This document shows positions 26,678 to 36,961 of a DNA stretch of 64,000 bases, piece by piece. The notes under the pieces are model-generated. The model made no database searches, was not told the DNA's origin, and saw nothing but the letters and a program-made list of their open reading frames with translations. Origin of the DNA: Myroides guanonis (lineage in GTDB: Bacteria; Bacteroidota; Bacteroidia; Flavobacteriales; Flavobacteriaceae); the NCBI RefSeq assembly GCF_900114085.1, contig NZ_FORU01000004.1, forward strand, positions 1 to 64,000, given 5' to 3'. Positions within the stretch are counted from its first letter, which is position 1, and every line of letters starts with the position of its first letter. A program made the translations under genes and the position numbers.

Positions 26678-27643
26678 ATGACTAATACAAAAATTCAAAA
26701 ACCAGTGGTTAAAGTCCTGATAGTTGGATTGGGCGGTGTTGGAGGATTCTATGGAGGATTGTTAGCAAAACAATTCGCTGAGGATGAAACTGTAAACATA
26801 TGCTTTTTAGCTCGTGGTGAGAATTTGAAAGTTATACAAGAGCAGGGGCTTAGGGTTAGTTCTAAAGATTATAGTTTTATTTGTAAACCTTGTTTAGTTA
26901 CTTCGAATGTCGAAGAAATTGGAGTAGTTGATTATATAGTTCTTTCTACTAAAAACTACGATTTACAAGAAACGCTTAAACAGATAGCACCGTGTGTTGG
27001 TGATAATACTATTTTACTTCCTTTATTAAATGGAGTTAAAGCATTTGAAAGTTTACAAGTGGCTTATCCAGAGAATGAAATTTGGAAAGGATGTACGTAT
27101 ATAGTTTCTCGTTTAATAGCTCCTGGAGTTGTTGAGAACAAGAGTGGTAGACAACGTTTGATTTTTGGATTAGATTCAGGAATAACAGAACGTATGAGTC
27201 AGTTTGAAACTATGTTAAAGGATTCAGGTATTAATGCTCAGGCAACAGATTCAATTACAACTGAGATTTGGGAAAAGTATAGTTTAGTGTCTACTTCTGC
27301 TACAGCTACGACCTATTTTAATACAAGTATTGGTGAGGTGATGTCTACGCATGCTGATACTATTGAAAAATTGTTGGAAGAAGTTACAAGTGTAGCTAGA
27401 GCGAAAGGAGTTAGATTAGAAAGCAATATAGTAGAATTAATAACTGAACGCCTTAAAGCTATCCCGGGAGATTCTACAACATCTATGCATAGTGATTATC
27501 TAGCTGGAAAGGAATTGACCGAGTTGAATATAATGACTGGTTATATTGTTGAGCAAGGGATGTTATTTGGATTGGAGCTTCCAACTTATAATAAGATATT
27601 TTATTCGCTGCAGAATAGAGGAGGAGAAGCTTATTTTAAATAG
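26678..27643 (+). CDS. 2-dehydropantoate 2-reductase (ketopantoate reductase) family
   Basis: A 321-aa protein with the ApbA/PanE architecture: NADPH-binding GLGGVGGFYGG (about 17-27), the LSTKNYDL substrate-side segment (about 88-95), the LLNGV loop (about 114-118) and a C-terminal all-helical domain with the conserved catalytic-type lysine in EIWEKY (about 202) and the SMHSDYLAGKELTEL ending. PanE makes pantoate for coenzyme A, but paralogues with other 2-oxoacid substrates are common, so I withhold the symbol. Last gene of the five-gene operon. Confidence 0.85.
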   Translation: MTNTKIQKPVVKVLIVGLGGVGGFYGGLLAKQFAEDETVNICFLARGENLKVIQEQGLRVSSKDYSFICKPCLVTSNVEEIGVVDYIVLSTKNYDLQETLKQIAPCVGDNTILLPLLNGVKAFESLQVAYPENEIWKGCTYIVSRLIAPGVVENKSGRQRLIFGLDSGITERMSQFETMLKDSGINAQATDSITTEIWEKYSLVSTSATATTYFNTSIGEVMSTHADTIEKLLEEVTSVARAKGVRLESNIVELITERLKAIPGDSTTSMHSDYLAGKELTELNIMTGYIVEQGMLFGLELPTYNKIFYSLQNRGGEAYFK

Positions 27644-27667
27644 ATGTTCTTCAAAATAGTAGATAAA

Positions 27668-27703
27668 AAAAGAGGCGTATTGAATATTCAATACGCCTCT
27701 TTT
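27668..27703. terminator. Bidirectional terminator
   Basis: AAAAGAGGCGTATTGAA and its perfect complement around an AATATT centre, with T/A tracts on both sides, between the convergent panE-like and TonB receptor genes. Confidence 0.95.
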
Positions 27704-27721
27704 TTGGTAGTATAAGAGAAA

Positions 27722-30184
27722 TTATCCCATCATATCTGCTCCTTCCGATTCTGCTTTTGGTGCGTATTTCGGTTTTTCAGTTTTCTTTTGATTAAATCTA
27801 TAGGTAAGTGATAAGTTGATCTGTCTTCCTCTCCATTGCATTTCACTGTATGAGTTTGAGAACGGTAGGTTTAAGTCATTGACTCTTTTTCTAGAGTCAA
27901 AAAGGTCACTTACGTTTAGTGTAACTGTAGCGTTATCTTTTAAGATATCTTTGCTTAATGCTAAGTTTGCAGAAAGATTTCCTTTAATATTACCTTGTGC
28001 AGTAGTTTGTGGTGCGCGGTACATTCCATTCATCTGCCAATCTATTTTGTATGGTAGTGTGATTTTAGAGCTTAGACGTGCAAACCATGAATAAGATGTA
28101 TTGTCAAAGTTTTGAGTATCCTTATTCCCATCACTATCTGTAAAGGTGTAATCTCCTTTTGTTTCTGATCTGAAAAAGTTGAAGTTACCGTTTAATTTCC
28201 ACCATTTAAAAGGGGTATAGTTTGCGGTAAATTCAAAACCATATCTATATTCTGTAGCCAAGTTGATTGGAGAGCTCACTGTGATAGGTGTTCCATCTGC
28301 GGTTGTTCCATTCATCCTTTTTACAAATTGGAAAGCATCTTCTGTTTTGTTTAAATAAGCTGATGTACTTAATGTGAATCCTGTCCATCTCTTCATGTAT
28401 CCCAAATCGAATGCGTCTGTTTTTGAAGGGTCTAAATTAGGGTTTCCTTGAAAGAAGTTAATATCACTTGAGTAGTTTGAGAAAGGGTTCAAGAAGAAAC
28501 CTCTTGGTCTATTTACTCGTTTACTATAACTTATAGTAGTACTACTTGATTCAGAAAATTCATAATTTAAAAATACACTTGGATAGAAATCATTGTATTT
28601 TTTGTTATTGTAGTCTTGTGTAGTAAGTTCATTGACGTCAATATTGGTGTCCTCAAAACGCAATCCTAACATATAGCTAAACTTGTTTATTTTAGATCCG
28701 TACTGTGCATAAACTGCATTGATTTTTTCCTTGTATTCAAGGGTGTTCGAAAGTTTTGAGTCATAAACCCATTCGTCATTAACGCGATTGTTTAAAACAA
28801 AACTATTAAGAGTAGTTGAAAAGTTACCTAAGTATCCTGCTTCAAATTGACCGTTTTGACCTATTGGTAAAACATAGTCTGCTTTTACGTAGTTTCTGTT
28901 TTCATCTTCTGTACTAAAAGTGCGTTCTAGTCCAAAGTTAGATTGATTTAGGATTTGGTCTTTAATTGTTGAGTTGTCTCTTTCTTTATCTTTGGAAACT
29001 GTGTATTCTATATTTAATTTATGACCATCATCATTGAATTTTTTCTCAAAGGAAGTAGTATACTCAATGTTTTCTCTGTTACTTATTTTGTCTTCATTTC
29101 TAGCGCGAGAATAATCAAAATTTTTATCTGCATCAAAGTAATCGTAGTTCACGTGGCTTGGATTCGATATTTTATTCTTTCTTGTTGAAACAACATTGCT
29201 CCATGTAAAAGAGTCTGTTAGAAACCATTCTAAACCAAAGTTGATATTGTATCCTTTTCTATTTCTCTCGTTGTCTTTAGACTCGTAAATATAACTAGAC
29301 GGCAAACCTGTAAGTTGGTCTAAGTATTGGTTATTGTTGATGCTGTAGCCCTCCGATTTTGAATCAGAATATCCTGAGGTTGTAAATAGATTAAATTTCT
29401 CACTTCTAAAGTTTACGTTTGCATTTAGGTCATAATTATCAGGGTGTCCAACTGTTCCTGTAACGCTACCATTAATTCCTAACGCTTGTCCTTTTCGAAG
29501 GATTATGTTTATGATTCCTGCTCCTCCTTCTGCTTCGTAACGTGCTGATGGATTTGTGATTACTTCTACTTTTTCTATTGATTCTGCTGGTATTATACGT
29601 AAGGCTTCTGAAATATTAGATGCTAAACCTGATGGTTTTCCATCTATTAGTACTTTTACGCTTTCATTTCCACGTAAACTTACTGTTCCTTCAGCATCTA
29701 CAGTAACAGAGGGTACGTTGTCTAATACGTCACTTGCTGTTCCTCCTTTTACAATCATATCTTGACCAACGTTATATACTTTTTTGTCGAGTTTAATATC
29801 TACAGTCGAGCGTTCAGCAATGATTGTTACTTCTTCTAATGTTTGGTTATCGTCTTGAATTTTATGCAAACCAATGGAAGTATCACCATTAACTATAACA
29901 TTTGAAATTTCTAGAGTTTTGAAACCTAAAAAGTCTATTTTTAAATAATAATTTCCTTCGGGAACTTCAAAGCTAAAGTATCCTTTTGCATTGGTCATTC
30001 CTCCAGATACTATTGACGTATCCTGAGTGTTTTCAGCATAAATACTAGCGTATTCTAATGGTTGGTTGGTCGAGGCTTCTATGATGGTCCCCGACAATGT
30101 TACTCGTTTTTGATTTTGTGCAATACTTGTTATTGTAAAAAAGAATATACTTAAAAGAATACACGTCGCTTGAATTTTTCTCAT
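27722..30184 (-). CDS. TonB-dependent outer-membrane receptor
   Basis: An 820-aa outer-membrane receptor of the Bacteroidota OMP_b-brl_3 type. After a signal peptide (1-22, ending SIAQ) comes a carboxypeptidase-D-like regulatory domain (about 27-108), a plug domain (about 130-235, with VEVITNPSARYEAEGGAGIINI) and a 22-strand-like barrel (about 240-800) ending in a short hydrophilic tail instead of a terminal aromatic. There is no SusD partner, so it is not a SusCD system. The ligand is unknown; iron compounds, B12 or peptides are the usual choices. Single gene. Confidence 0.9.
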   Translation of the reverse strand: MRKIQATCILLSIFFFTITSIAQNQKRVTLSGTIIEASTNQPLEYASIYAENTQDTSIVSGGMTNAKGYFSFEVPEGNYYLKIDFLGFKTLEISNVIVNGDTSIGLHKIQDDNQTLEEVTIIAERSTVDIKLDKKVYNVGQDMIVKGGTASDVLDNVPSVTVDAEGTVSLRGNESVKVLIDGKPSGLASNISEALRIIPAESIEKVEVITNPSARYEAEGGAGIINIILRKGQALGINGSVTGTVGHPDNYDLNANVNFRSEKFNLFTTSGYSDSKSEGYSINNNQYLDQLTGLPSSYIYESKDNERNRKGYNINFGLEWFLTDSFTWSNVVSTRKNKISNPSHVNYDYFDADKNFDYSRARNEDKISNRENIEYTTSFEKKFNDDGHKLNIEYTVSKDKERDNSTIKDQILNQSNFGLERTFSTEDENRNYVKADYVLPIGQNGQFEAGYLGNFSTTLNSFVLNNRVNDEWVYDSKLSNTLEYKEKINAVYAQYGSKINKFSYMLGLRFEDTNIDVNELTTQDYNNKKYNDFYPSVFLNYEFSESSSTTISYSKRVNRPRGFFLNPFSNYSSDINFFQGNPNLDPSKTDAFDLGYMKRWTGFTLSTSAYLNKTEDAFQFVKRMNGTTADGTPITVSSPINLATEYRYGFEFTANYTPFKWWKLNGNFNFFRSETKGDYTFTDSDGNKDTQNFDNTSYSWFARLSSKITLPYKIDWQMNGMYRAPQTTAQGNIKGNLSANLALSKDILKDNATVTLNVSDLFDSRKRVNDLNLPFSNSYSEMQWRGRQINLSLTYRFNQKKTEKPKYAPKAESEGADMMG

Positions 30185-30264
30185 TATTTACGTTAGTTTA
30201 TAATCTAGTTAGACTTCATTTAAACTCGAAGGTTTAATGGAGTGGTTAATAATGTTTTGTTAAA

Positions 30265-30606
30265 CTAAATTATAGTATCTATGTTTTCAGTGGGCCTAGC
30301 AATAACAGCTTTATCTCCATTGATGATAATAGGACGTTCTATTAGACGTGGATATTTAACCATTGCCTCGATAATTTCATTGTCTTCTAAGTTTTTATCT
30401 TTAGTTAGTTCTTTCCATATTTCTTCTTTGGTACGAACTAATTCAATGGGTTTAAAATTGAGTTTTCTTAATATATCAGTTAATTCTTCTTTAGTGAGTG
30501 GCTCGTCTAAATATTTTGTAATTTTGTATTGGACACCCTTGTCTTCTAGGTAAGTTAAACCTTCTCTAGATTTACTGCAACGGGGATTGTGATAGATTGT
30601 GATCAT
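30265..30606 (-). CDS. ArsC/Spx-fold arsenate reductase family protein
   Basis: A 113-aa thioredoxin-fold protein with the active cysteine C10 in NPRCSKSR and the arginine motif ERPIIINGDKAVIARPTE (about 90-107), which matches glutaredoxin-dependent arsenate reductases (ArsC, YfgD type). It lies away from the true ars operon at 46.4-48.9 kb and next to none of its genes, so it may be a YfgD-like paralogue. It is divergent from the CPBP gene. Confidence 0.85.
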   Translation of the reverse strand: MITIYHNPRCSKSREGLTYLEDKGVQYKITKYLDEPLTKEELTDILRKLNFKPIELVRTKEEIWKELTKDKNLEDNEIIEAMVKYPRLIERPIIINGDKAVIARPTENIDTII

Positions 30607-30651
30607 GCTTTTAGTTGTATTTTTTTAATGAATATCTACAAATTTAACCAT

Positions 30652-31572
30652 ATGAAGTATATTGAGCAATTATTAAAAGGAAACAAACCCGTAAACTTAT
30701 GGTTGTATTTACCGTTTCCTTTATTTTTCGTAGGGTTAATGTTTTTAAATTGGATAGGAACGAAGATGTTGCACCAATCTACTTCTGAGATTATTCGTGC
30801 TAATATTGAGTTATATGGCAAAAATATTAATTTTTTGATGACTGTGGGCCCCATGATTTTTATGTTGTTAATGTTGTTGGCTTGGGTGTTGGGCGTTCAA
30901 AAACAGAGTTTTATAAGCTTAACTACTTCTCGTTCTAAGATTGATTTTAAGAGGATAGGTGTGTCTTTCGGAATATGGTCGCTATGTATTATTGCAATGT
31001 TTATTTTTCAATATATAAGTAATCCAGGGAACTTTGAGTTCAATTTAAAGTTCTTTCCTTTTTTAGGGTTTCTTGTCATAGCGATTATATTAATTCCTCT
31101 GCAAGTTGCTTTTGAGGAATACTTTCTACGTGGTTATTTAATGCAAGCTATTGGTTTGGCGAGTAAAAGTAGATTTGTGGCATTAATCATCACTTCGTTG
31201 CTGTTTGGGTTATTGCATTTAGCAAATCCAGAAGTTGAAAAGCTTGGGTATTCAATTATGATTTACTATATAGGAGCGGGTTTTTTGTTGGGAATTATGA
31301 CCTTGATGGATGAAGGTATTGAGTTGGCTTTGGGTTTTCATGCTGCGAACAATTTAATTGGCGCACTTTTGGTTACTTCTAATTGGACAGCCTTTCAAAC
31401 AAATTCCATCTTTTTAGACCTTACACCCGTTGAAGAAGGAAGTTCAGCTGCGGATTTATTAATTCAAGTTGGAATATTATTTCCTTTATTGTTATTACTC
31501 TATTCTAGAATCTATAAGTGGAATGATTGGAAGTCTAGATTATTTGGAAAAGTGCTAACCCCCAAACCATAA
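30652..31572 (+). CDS. CPBP-family intramembrane metalloprotease
   Basis: I start at 30652 (MKYIEQLLKG); the upstream in-frame extension overlaps the arsC start region and looks non-coding. The 306-aa product has eight or so membrane helices and the three CPBP (Abi) motifs: EExxxR at E155, E156 and R160 (FEEYFLR), FGLLH (about 183-187) and HAANN (about 231-235). Members are CAAX-type prenyl proteases, or bacteriocin-immunity and SdpC maturation factors; the target here is unknown. It is followed after five bases by menE. Confidence 0.87.
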   Translation: MKYIEQLLKGNKPVNLWLYLPFPLFFVGLMFLNWIGTKMLHQSTSEIIRANIELYGKNINFLMTVGPMIFMLLMLLAWVLGVQKQSFISLTTSRSKIDFKRIGVSFGIWSLCIIAMFIFQYISNPGNFEFNLKFFPFLGFLVIAIILIPLQVAFEEYFLRGYLMQAIGLASKSRFVALIITSLLFGLLHLANPEVEKLGYSIMIYYIGAGFLLGIMTLMDEGIELALGFHAANNLIGALLVTSNWTAFQTNSIFLDLTPVEEGSSAADLLIQVGILFPLLLLLYSRIYKWNDWKSRLFGKVLTPKP

Positions 31573-31577
31573 ATACT

Positions 31578-32609
31578 ATGAAAAAGTTTCAAATTCACCC
31601 CGATTTTAAGTTGAATGGTCAAACGTTTGATGAATTGCAGTTACAGCATTTAGCATTTATGCTTATTAAGGATGGAAATCCTTTTGAAGAAGATTTAGGT
31701 AATTTGATTTTGCAGTGGTTTGATGATAATGATTTTGTTTTATTAACTACATCGGGAACTACTGGTGCTCCTAAGGAAATTGAACTGAATAAGGAACACA
31801 TGATTGCTTCTGCAAAAGCTACTGCTGCATTTTTCGGAGTGTTTGAGAAAACAAAGGCTTTGCTTTGTTTACCAACGAGGTATATTGCTGGGAAAATGAT
31901 GTTTGTTCGTGCGATGATTCTTGGTTGGGAATTGGATTTTGTTGAACCTACATCGTCTCCTTTAGATGGAATTACTAAGGATTATGATTTCTGTGCGATG
32001 GTACCCTTACAGGTTGAAAATTCGTTGGATAATCTTCATAGAATAGAAAAAATTATTGTTGGAGGGGCTAGAATTAGCACGCAGTTACATAATAAGTTAG
32101 AGGGGATTGATACTTCTATTTATGAGACGTATGGTATGACAGAAACGATTACACACATAGCGATTAAAAAGTTAGGTGAGGTTGCATTTACTGTTTTGCC
32201 ACATGTTGTTATATCAACTGATTCGAGAGGATGTTTGCTTATTACAGCTCCAGAAATAACGGATGAACCAGTTCAAACGAATGATATCGTGGATATAATT
32301 GATGATAAGCATTTTGTTTGGAAAGGAAGGATTGATAATGTGGTTAATAGTGGAGGAGTTAAATTATTTCCTGAGCAAATAGAGGAACGATTAGCTCATT
32401 ATATTCCGTATCGCTTTTTTATTATTGGTAAAGAAGATGAAGTTCTAGGAGAGAAGGTTGTTTTGGTTATTGAGAGTGAACCATATGTTCTTAAAGATGA
32501 GGTTTTTGAGTCTTTGTCTAAATATGAAAAACCTAAAGAAATACAATTTGTTCCTGAGTTTGAAGAAACCCCTACTGGTAAGATATTGAGAAGAAAAATT
32601 TTAGTATAG
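31578..32609 (+). CDS. menE: O-succinylbenzoate-CoA ligase (MenE)
   Basis: A 343-aa AMP-forming acyl-CoA ligase with the P-loop signature LLTTSGTTGAPKE (about 55-67), the YGMTE motif (about 189-193) and the GRIDNVVNSGGVKLFPEQIE adenylate switch (about 251-270), ending in GKILRRK. The short form without an insertion matches Bacteroidota MenE, which activates o-succinylbenzoate in menaquinone synthesis. The rest of the men pathway is elsewhere. It is in an operon with the CPBP and TruC-like genes, a linkage I cannot explain functionally. Confidence 0.88.
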   Translation: MKKFQIHPDFKLNGQTFDELQLQHLAFMLIKDGNPFEEDLGNLILQWFDDNDFVLLTTSGTTGAPKEIELNKEHMIASAKATAAFFGVFEKTKALLCLPTRYIAGKMMFVRAMILGWELDFVEPTSSPLDGITKDYDFCAMVPLQVENSLDNLHRIEKIIVGGARISTQLHNKLEGIDTSIYETYGMTETITHIAIKKLGEVAFTVLPHVVISTDSRGCLLITAPEITDEPVQTNDIVDIIDDKHFVWKGRIDNVVNSGGVKLFPEQIEERLAHYIPYRFFIIGKEDEVLGEKVVLVIESEPYVLKDEVFESLSKYEKPKEIQFVPEFEETPTGKILRRKILV

Positions 32610-32643
32610 TGAGAGACTTATGGAACTTTGAAACAAATAAAAG

Positions 32644-33339
32644 ATGCTAGAAATATTGTTTCAAGATGCTTACTTGGTGGCTATAAACAAACCAAGAAAT
32701 TTACTAGTCCACAGAAGTCCAATTGCGAGAGAAATTGAGGAAAATGCTATTCAAATTCTTCGTGATCAACTGGGAGTTCGAGTTTATCCCGTTCATAGAT
32801 TGGACAGAAAGACGACAGGAGTATTATTGTTCGCTTTAGATAAAGATGTTTTAAAGCAATTAAACGAATCTTTTGCTACAAGGCAAGTGGGTAAGAAGTA
32901 TATTGCTATTGTGAGGGGATATGCGCCAGAAGTGATGCATATTGATTACGAATTGACGAATGATAATGGTGTTAAACAGAATGCTGTAACAGATATAAAA
33001 TCTTTACAGCAGCGAGAGATTAATATGCCTTTTGGCAAGCACCTAACATCTCGATATTCTTTGGTGGAAGCACAACCTGAAACAGGAAGACAGCACCAAC
33101 TTCGCAAACATTTTAAGCACATCTTTCATCCTATTTTAGGAAGTAGACCTCATGGCTGTAATAAACAAAATAAGCTATGGTTGGATGAACATCAATTGAT
33201 GGGAATGATGTTGCATGCTCATCAATTAGAATTTAAACATCCGATTACTCAGGAGAATATTCTGCTAACGGCTTCGTTGGATGAAGAGTTTATGGCTTAT
33301 AATAGAGTAATAGGGTTTGACTTAGAGGCATATATCTAG
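32644..33339 (+). CDS. truC: tRNA pseudouridine synthase, TruC-like
   Basis: A 231-aa RluA-family pseudouridine synthase with the catalytic aspartate in YPVHRLDRKTTG (about 48-59), the RHQLRKHF segment (about 147-154) and a TruC-specific GSRPHGCNK region (about 164-172). TruC makes pseudouridine 65 in some tRNAs; a related target cannot be excluded. The N-terminal S4 domain of RluB/RsuA types is absent, as expected. Its stop codon touches the stop of the convergent permease gene, with no terminator between them. Confidence 0.85.
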   Translation: MLEILFQDAYLVAINKPRNLLVHRSPIAREIEENAIQILRDQLGVRVYPVHRLDRKTTGVLLFALDKDVLKQLNESFATRQVGKKYIAIVRGYAPEVMHIDYELTNDNGVKQNAVTDIKSLQQREINMPFGKHLTSRYSLVEAQPETGRQHQLRKHFKHIFHPILGSRPHGCNKQNKLWLDEHQLMGMMLHAHQLEFKHPITQENILLTASLDEEFMAYNRVIGFDLEAYI

Positions 33340-34587
33340 TTATTCGTATCGTAGCGCTTCAACTGGGTCTAATTTAGATGCTTTTAAAGCTGGATATAGG
33401 CCAGAGATTACTGCAACTACAATTGTTACTATAAATGCTGCTATAATAGCACCCCAAGGAATGCTGAAATCGAAATGTATGATTAGTGAAAATAGATAGG
33501 CAGAGCCAATTCCCATAAGTGTCCCTAAAAGACCTCCTAATTGGCTGATTACAATTGTTTCTGTGAAAAACTGCATAGCTATTATCTTGCGTTTGGCACC
33601 AAGTGCTTTTCTAATTCCTATTTCTTTAGTTCGTTCTGTGACAGAAACTAGCATAATGTTCATCAATGCTATGGACGATCCTAAAATGGTAATCATACCA
33701 ATTAGCCATGCGGCTATATTTAGGGTGTCTACTTGTGACATTAGAGAGCGAATGAGTTCATCACTGCGTTCGATTCCAAAGTTGTTTTTTTGTTCTGGGT
33801 TTATTCCCCTAATGTTTCTGAGGGTTAGGGTTGCTTCATCCACGGCTTGGTTTAGCATACCATCTCGCTGAAGGCTAACTCTGACTTCATAGTTTATAAG
33901 TGGGGCACTAAAAATGGAACGTGCTATTTGAAGGGGAATGAAAATTCTTAAATCTTCGTTTTTTCCGAATGTAGAACCTTTTTCTTTTAATAGGCCTATT
34001 ACTTTAAACTTAGCTCCACGTATGGAAATTGTCTTGTCAATAGGGTCTTGGTCTTTAAATAGTCCTTTAGCAAAGTTTGAACCTACTACGCATACATAAT
34101 TGTTGTTTTCTATGTCAAAGTAAGTGAAGTTTCTTCCTTTTACTATTTGAGAACCGCTATTTGGTAGATAGTTTTCATCGGCTCCTATGATATTTATCTC
34201 AGGATCCGTTTTTTTACTTTCACTTTTTACTTCAATATTCGAAGCTGCGTTGAAAGAGATAGAGGTACTATGAAATGGGTAATCAAATTTTTCTTTAAAT
34301 GCTCTTGCTTGAGAGTAAGATATAACTGGATTCGGTTTAAAGGTGGAGCTACTTTGATTCATTTGGGCTGTTACATCGTATTGATTGATAACAAATGTAT
34401 TTGCTCCCATGGATGCAAAGTCGCTTAGAATGGTGTTTTTAAGGGCTGAAACTACAGAAAGAATACCTACCAGAGCCCAAATACCAATGGCAATGATAAA
34501 AACCGTGATAATGGTTCTCATTTTTTGAGTCCAAATGCTACTTAAAGCAATCTTGATGTTTTCTTGACTAATCTTCCACATACACAA
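33340..34587 (-). CDS. MacB/FtsX-type ABC transporter permease
   Basis: A 415-aa permease of the MacB class: one N-terminal helix (about 20-45), a large periplasmic MacB-PCD domain (about 50-265), then three helices (about 285-410) with the TERTKEIGIRKALGAK loop (about 315-330) and the SKLDPVEALRYE end. These proteins export lipoproteins, peptides or transduce force to periplasmic enzymes; the matching ATPase is not in the window. The start could be M1 or M3 (MWKISQ). Next gene converges at once on its 3' side. Confidence 0.88.
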   Translation of the reverse strand: MCMWKISQENIKIALSSIWTQKMRTIITVFIIAIGIWALVGILSVVSALKNTILSDFASMGANTFVINQYDVTAQMNQSSSTFKPNPVISYSQARAFKEKFDYPFHSTSISFNAASNIEVKSESKKTDPEINIIGADENYLPNSGSQIVKGRNFTYFDIENNNYVCVVGSNFAKGLFKDQDPIDKTISIRGAKFKVIGLLKEKGSTFGKNEDLRIFIPLQIARSIFSAPLINYEVRVSLQRDGMLNQAVDEATLTLRNIRGINPEQKNNFGIERSDELIRSLMSQVDTLNIAAWLIGMITILGSSIALMNIMLVSVTERTKEIGIRKALGAKRKIIAMQFFTETIVISQLGGLLGTLMGIGSAYLFSLIIHFDFSIPWGAIIAAFIVTIVVAVISGLYPALKASKLDPVEALRYE

Positions 34588-34668
34588 TTAGTAGAACAAG
34601 TTTAAGTTCTGTTACAATTTAGTAGATGAATTAAAGTGTTCATCCGATTCAAAACTAATCAAAGATAC

Positions 34669-34697
34669 TTGTATTCTTAAAAAAATGGCTAATTTTG
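34669..34697 (+). promoter_or_regulatory. Promoter of hisS
   Basis: TTG at 34669-34671, 18 bases, then TAATTTTG at 34690-34697 gives a good match to the Bacteroidota -33/-7 pair. The transcript would start near 34704, so the in-frame start at 34695 is impossible and 34734 is the real start. Confidence 0.65.
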
Positions 34698-34733
34698 TTT
34701 ATTATAAACACAGTTTTAAAATTAAATCGAACG

Positions 34734-36104
34734 ATGGCAAAGAAACCAGGAATTCCTAAGGGGACTAGAGATTTTTCACCAAGTGAAGTGGCGAGAAGAC
34801 AATACATAATGCAAACAATCAGAAAAGGTTTTGAGCATTTTGGATTCCATCCCATAGAGACTCCTTCCTTTGAGAATTACGATACTTTGATGGGGAAATA
34901 TGGTGAAGAGGGAGATCGTTTGATTTTCAAGATTTTAAATTCAGGGGATTATCTTTCAAAGGTAAATGATGAGGTTTTGGAGGAGAGGTCTAGTCAGAAA
35001 TTAACACCTTACATATCTGAGAAGGCATTGAGATATGATTTAACTGTTCCTTTTGCTCGTTATGTCGTGCAACACCAAAATGATATTGAGTTTCCTTTTA
35101 AACGTTATCAGATTCAGCCAGTATGGCGTGCAGATAGACCACAAAAAGGGCGTTTCAGAGAGTTTTTTCAATGTGATGCTGATGTGATTGGTTCTACATC
35201 TTTATGGCAGGAAGTAGAGTTTGTATTATTATATGATTCTATTTTTACTAATCTTGGTGTTCATGGAGTTACTATTAAAATCAATAACCGAAAAATCCTT
35301 TCTGGAATAGCAGAGGTTATTGGTGCTAAGGATAAATTGATTGATTTTACGGTAGCTTTAGATAAGCTTGATAAAATTGGTGAAGAAGGTGTTAGAAAAG
35401 AGATGGAGGAGAAAGGGATTACTCCTGAGGCTATTGATAAAGTGTCTCCTTTGTTTAATCTAAACGGAAGTTTTACTGAGAAATTAGAACAAATGACTCA
35501 AATGCTTTCGGCTTCTGAGGAAGGGATGAAAGGTATAGAAGAACTACAATTTATCTATAATGAGGTAGAGAGCGTAGGTTTAAAATCTGCTAATTTTAAA
35601 TTAGATGTTACTCTTGCTAGAGGTTTGAATTACTACACAGGGGCTATATTTGAAGTTGCTGCGCCAGATACGGTACAGCTTGGTTCTATTGGTGGAGGTG
35701 GAAGATATGATGACCTTACTGGTATTTTCGGACTTAAGAATATGAGTGGTGTTGGTATTTCCTTCGGCTTAGATCGTATTTATTTGGTGATGGAAGAGCT
35801 AGGATTGTTTCCAGAAACGGTAAATGCTTCTTCGAAAGTGATGTTTTTGAATTTGGGTAGTGCAGAAATGGCTTATTCTTTAAAAGCTGCTATGCAACTA
35901 CGTGAATTGGGTATAAAAACAGAGTTATATCCTGATAATGCTAAAATTGGAAAACAGTTTCAATCCGCAGATAAAAAAGGAATTCCTTTTGTTGTAGTTG
36001 TTGGTTCTCAAGAAATGGAGACACAATCTTACACTTTGAAGAATTTGACTTCTGGTGAACAAGAGACTTTGAGCTTTCAACAGATGATTGAAAGGTTACA
36101 ATAA
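34734..36104 (+). CDS. hisS: Histidyl-tRNA synthetase
   Basis: A 456-aa class II aminoacyl-tRNA synthetase that charges tRNA-His. The start at 34734 ([14 protein letters not shown]) fits the family and the promoter. Motif 2 is visible in [20 protein letters not shown], the HisA signature [13 protein letters not shown] at about 290-302, the [14 protein letters not shown] motif 3 region at about 318-331, and an anticodon-binding domain (about 360-456). Length is slightly above the E. coli enzyme owing to insertions around 210-270. It stands alone and is closed by its own terminator. Confidence 0.96.
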   Translation: MAKKPGIPKGTRDFSPSEVARRQYIMQTIRKGFEHFGFHPIETPSFENYDTLMGKYGEEGDRLIFKILNSGDYLSKVNDEVLEERSSQKLTPYISEKALRYDLTVPFARYVVQHQNDIEFPFKRYQIQPVWRADRPQKGRFREFFQCDADVIGSTSLWQEVEFVLLYDSIFTNLGVHGVTIKINNRKILSGIAEVIGAKDKLIDFTVALDKLDKIGEEGVRKEMEEKGITPEAIDKVSPLFNLNGSFTEKLEQMTQMLSASEEGMKGIEELQFIYNEVESVGLKSANFKLDVTLARGLNYYTGAIFEVAAPDTVQLGSIGGGGRYDDLTGIFGLKNMSGVGISFGLDRIYLVMEELGLFPETVNASSKVMFLNLGSAEMAYSLKAAMQLRELGIKTELYPDNAKIGKQFQSADKKGIPFVVVVGSQEMETQSYTLKNLTSGEQETLSFQQMIERLQ

Positions 36105-36112
36105 TATATTAC

Positions 36113-36141
36113 AAACCGCAGGTTTTTTTACCTGCGGTTTT
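36113..36141 (+). terminator. Terminator of hisS
   Basis: AAACCGCAGGT pairs with ACCTGCGGTTT around a six-base T loop, followed by TTC and T-rich sequence. Confidence 0.9.
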
Positions 36142-36158
36142 CTTAATTAAGATTCCCT

Positions 36159-36959
36159 ATGAATATTACTTTCTATAAATACCAAGGTACAGGGAATGAT
36201 TTCATCATGATAGATAATCGATTGATGACATTTCCTAAGACGGATACCGAACTTGTTGCTCATTTGTGCCATAGACGCTTTGGAGTTGGTGCAGATGGAT
36301 TAATTTTAATTGAAAATGATTCAGAGACCGATTTCAAAATGGTTTACTACAATTCTGATGGAAGAGAGAGTACTATGTGTGGAAATGGTGGTAGATGTGC
36401 AGTGGCTTTTGCAAATCAATTGAATATAATCGAATCGGTAGGGCTTTTTAATGCTATTGATGGTGAACATGAAACAACTGTCATGAAAGCTGGTGAAGGA
36501 ATCTTTGACGTTCGTTTGAAAATGCAAGATGTACCTCATATTTTAATTACAGACACTCATTGCTTTTTAGATACTGGCTCACCTCATTATGTTGAGCAAG
36601 TTGATGATTTACAATTTGTTAATGTGAAGGAGCTTGGAGCATCTATAAGAAATAAGAGTGAGTTTTCTCCTGGTGGAACTAATGTTAATTTTGTTGAACA
36701 AATGAGTTCTTCTGAGTTTAGAATAAGAACCTATGAAAGAGGAGTAGAAGATGAAACTTGGTCTTGTGGTACTGGTGCTACAGCTGTTGCTTTAGCTATG
36801 TATGCTACAAACAAAACTGAGGAACGCAAGTTACAAATTATGGTAGAGGGGGGGCAATTGGAGGTTTCTTTTGATTTAGACGATCAAAATGGTTTTAAAG
36901 ATGTTTTCTTAAAGGGACCTGCTACTTTTGTCTTTAAAGGTGAATTTGTTTCAGTTTAG
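36159..36959 (+). CDS. dapF: Diaminopimelate epimerase
   Basis: A 266-aa PLP-independent epimerase converting LL- to meso-diaminopimelate for lysine and peptidoglycan synthesis. Both active-site cysteines are present: C74 in STMCGNGGRC and C203 in WSCGTGAT. The N-terminal QGTGNDF signature (9-15) is intact. It is two bases ahead of a GNAT gene, which overlaps mltG: a small cell-wall linked operon. Confidence 0.97.
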   Translation: MNITFYKYQGTGNDFIMIDNRLMTFPKTDTELVAHLCHRRFGVGADGLILIENDSETDFKMVYYNSDGRESTMCGNGGRCAVAFANQLNIIESVGLFNAIDGEHETTVMKAGEGIFDVRLKMQDVPHILITDTHCFLDTGSPHYVEQVDDLQFVNVKELGASIRNKSEFSPGGTNVNFVEQMSSSEFRIRTYERGVEDETWSCGTGATAVALAMYATNKTEERKLQIMVEGGQLEVSFDLDDQNGFKDVFLKGPATFVFKGEFVSV

Positions 36960-36961
36960 GT

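Noticed and set aside
30265..30606. ArsC-like gene as part of the arsenic operon
   Set aside because: It is 16 kb away, of a different reductase class and in a different transcription unit.
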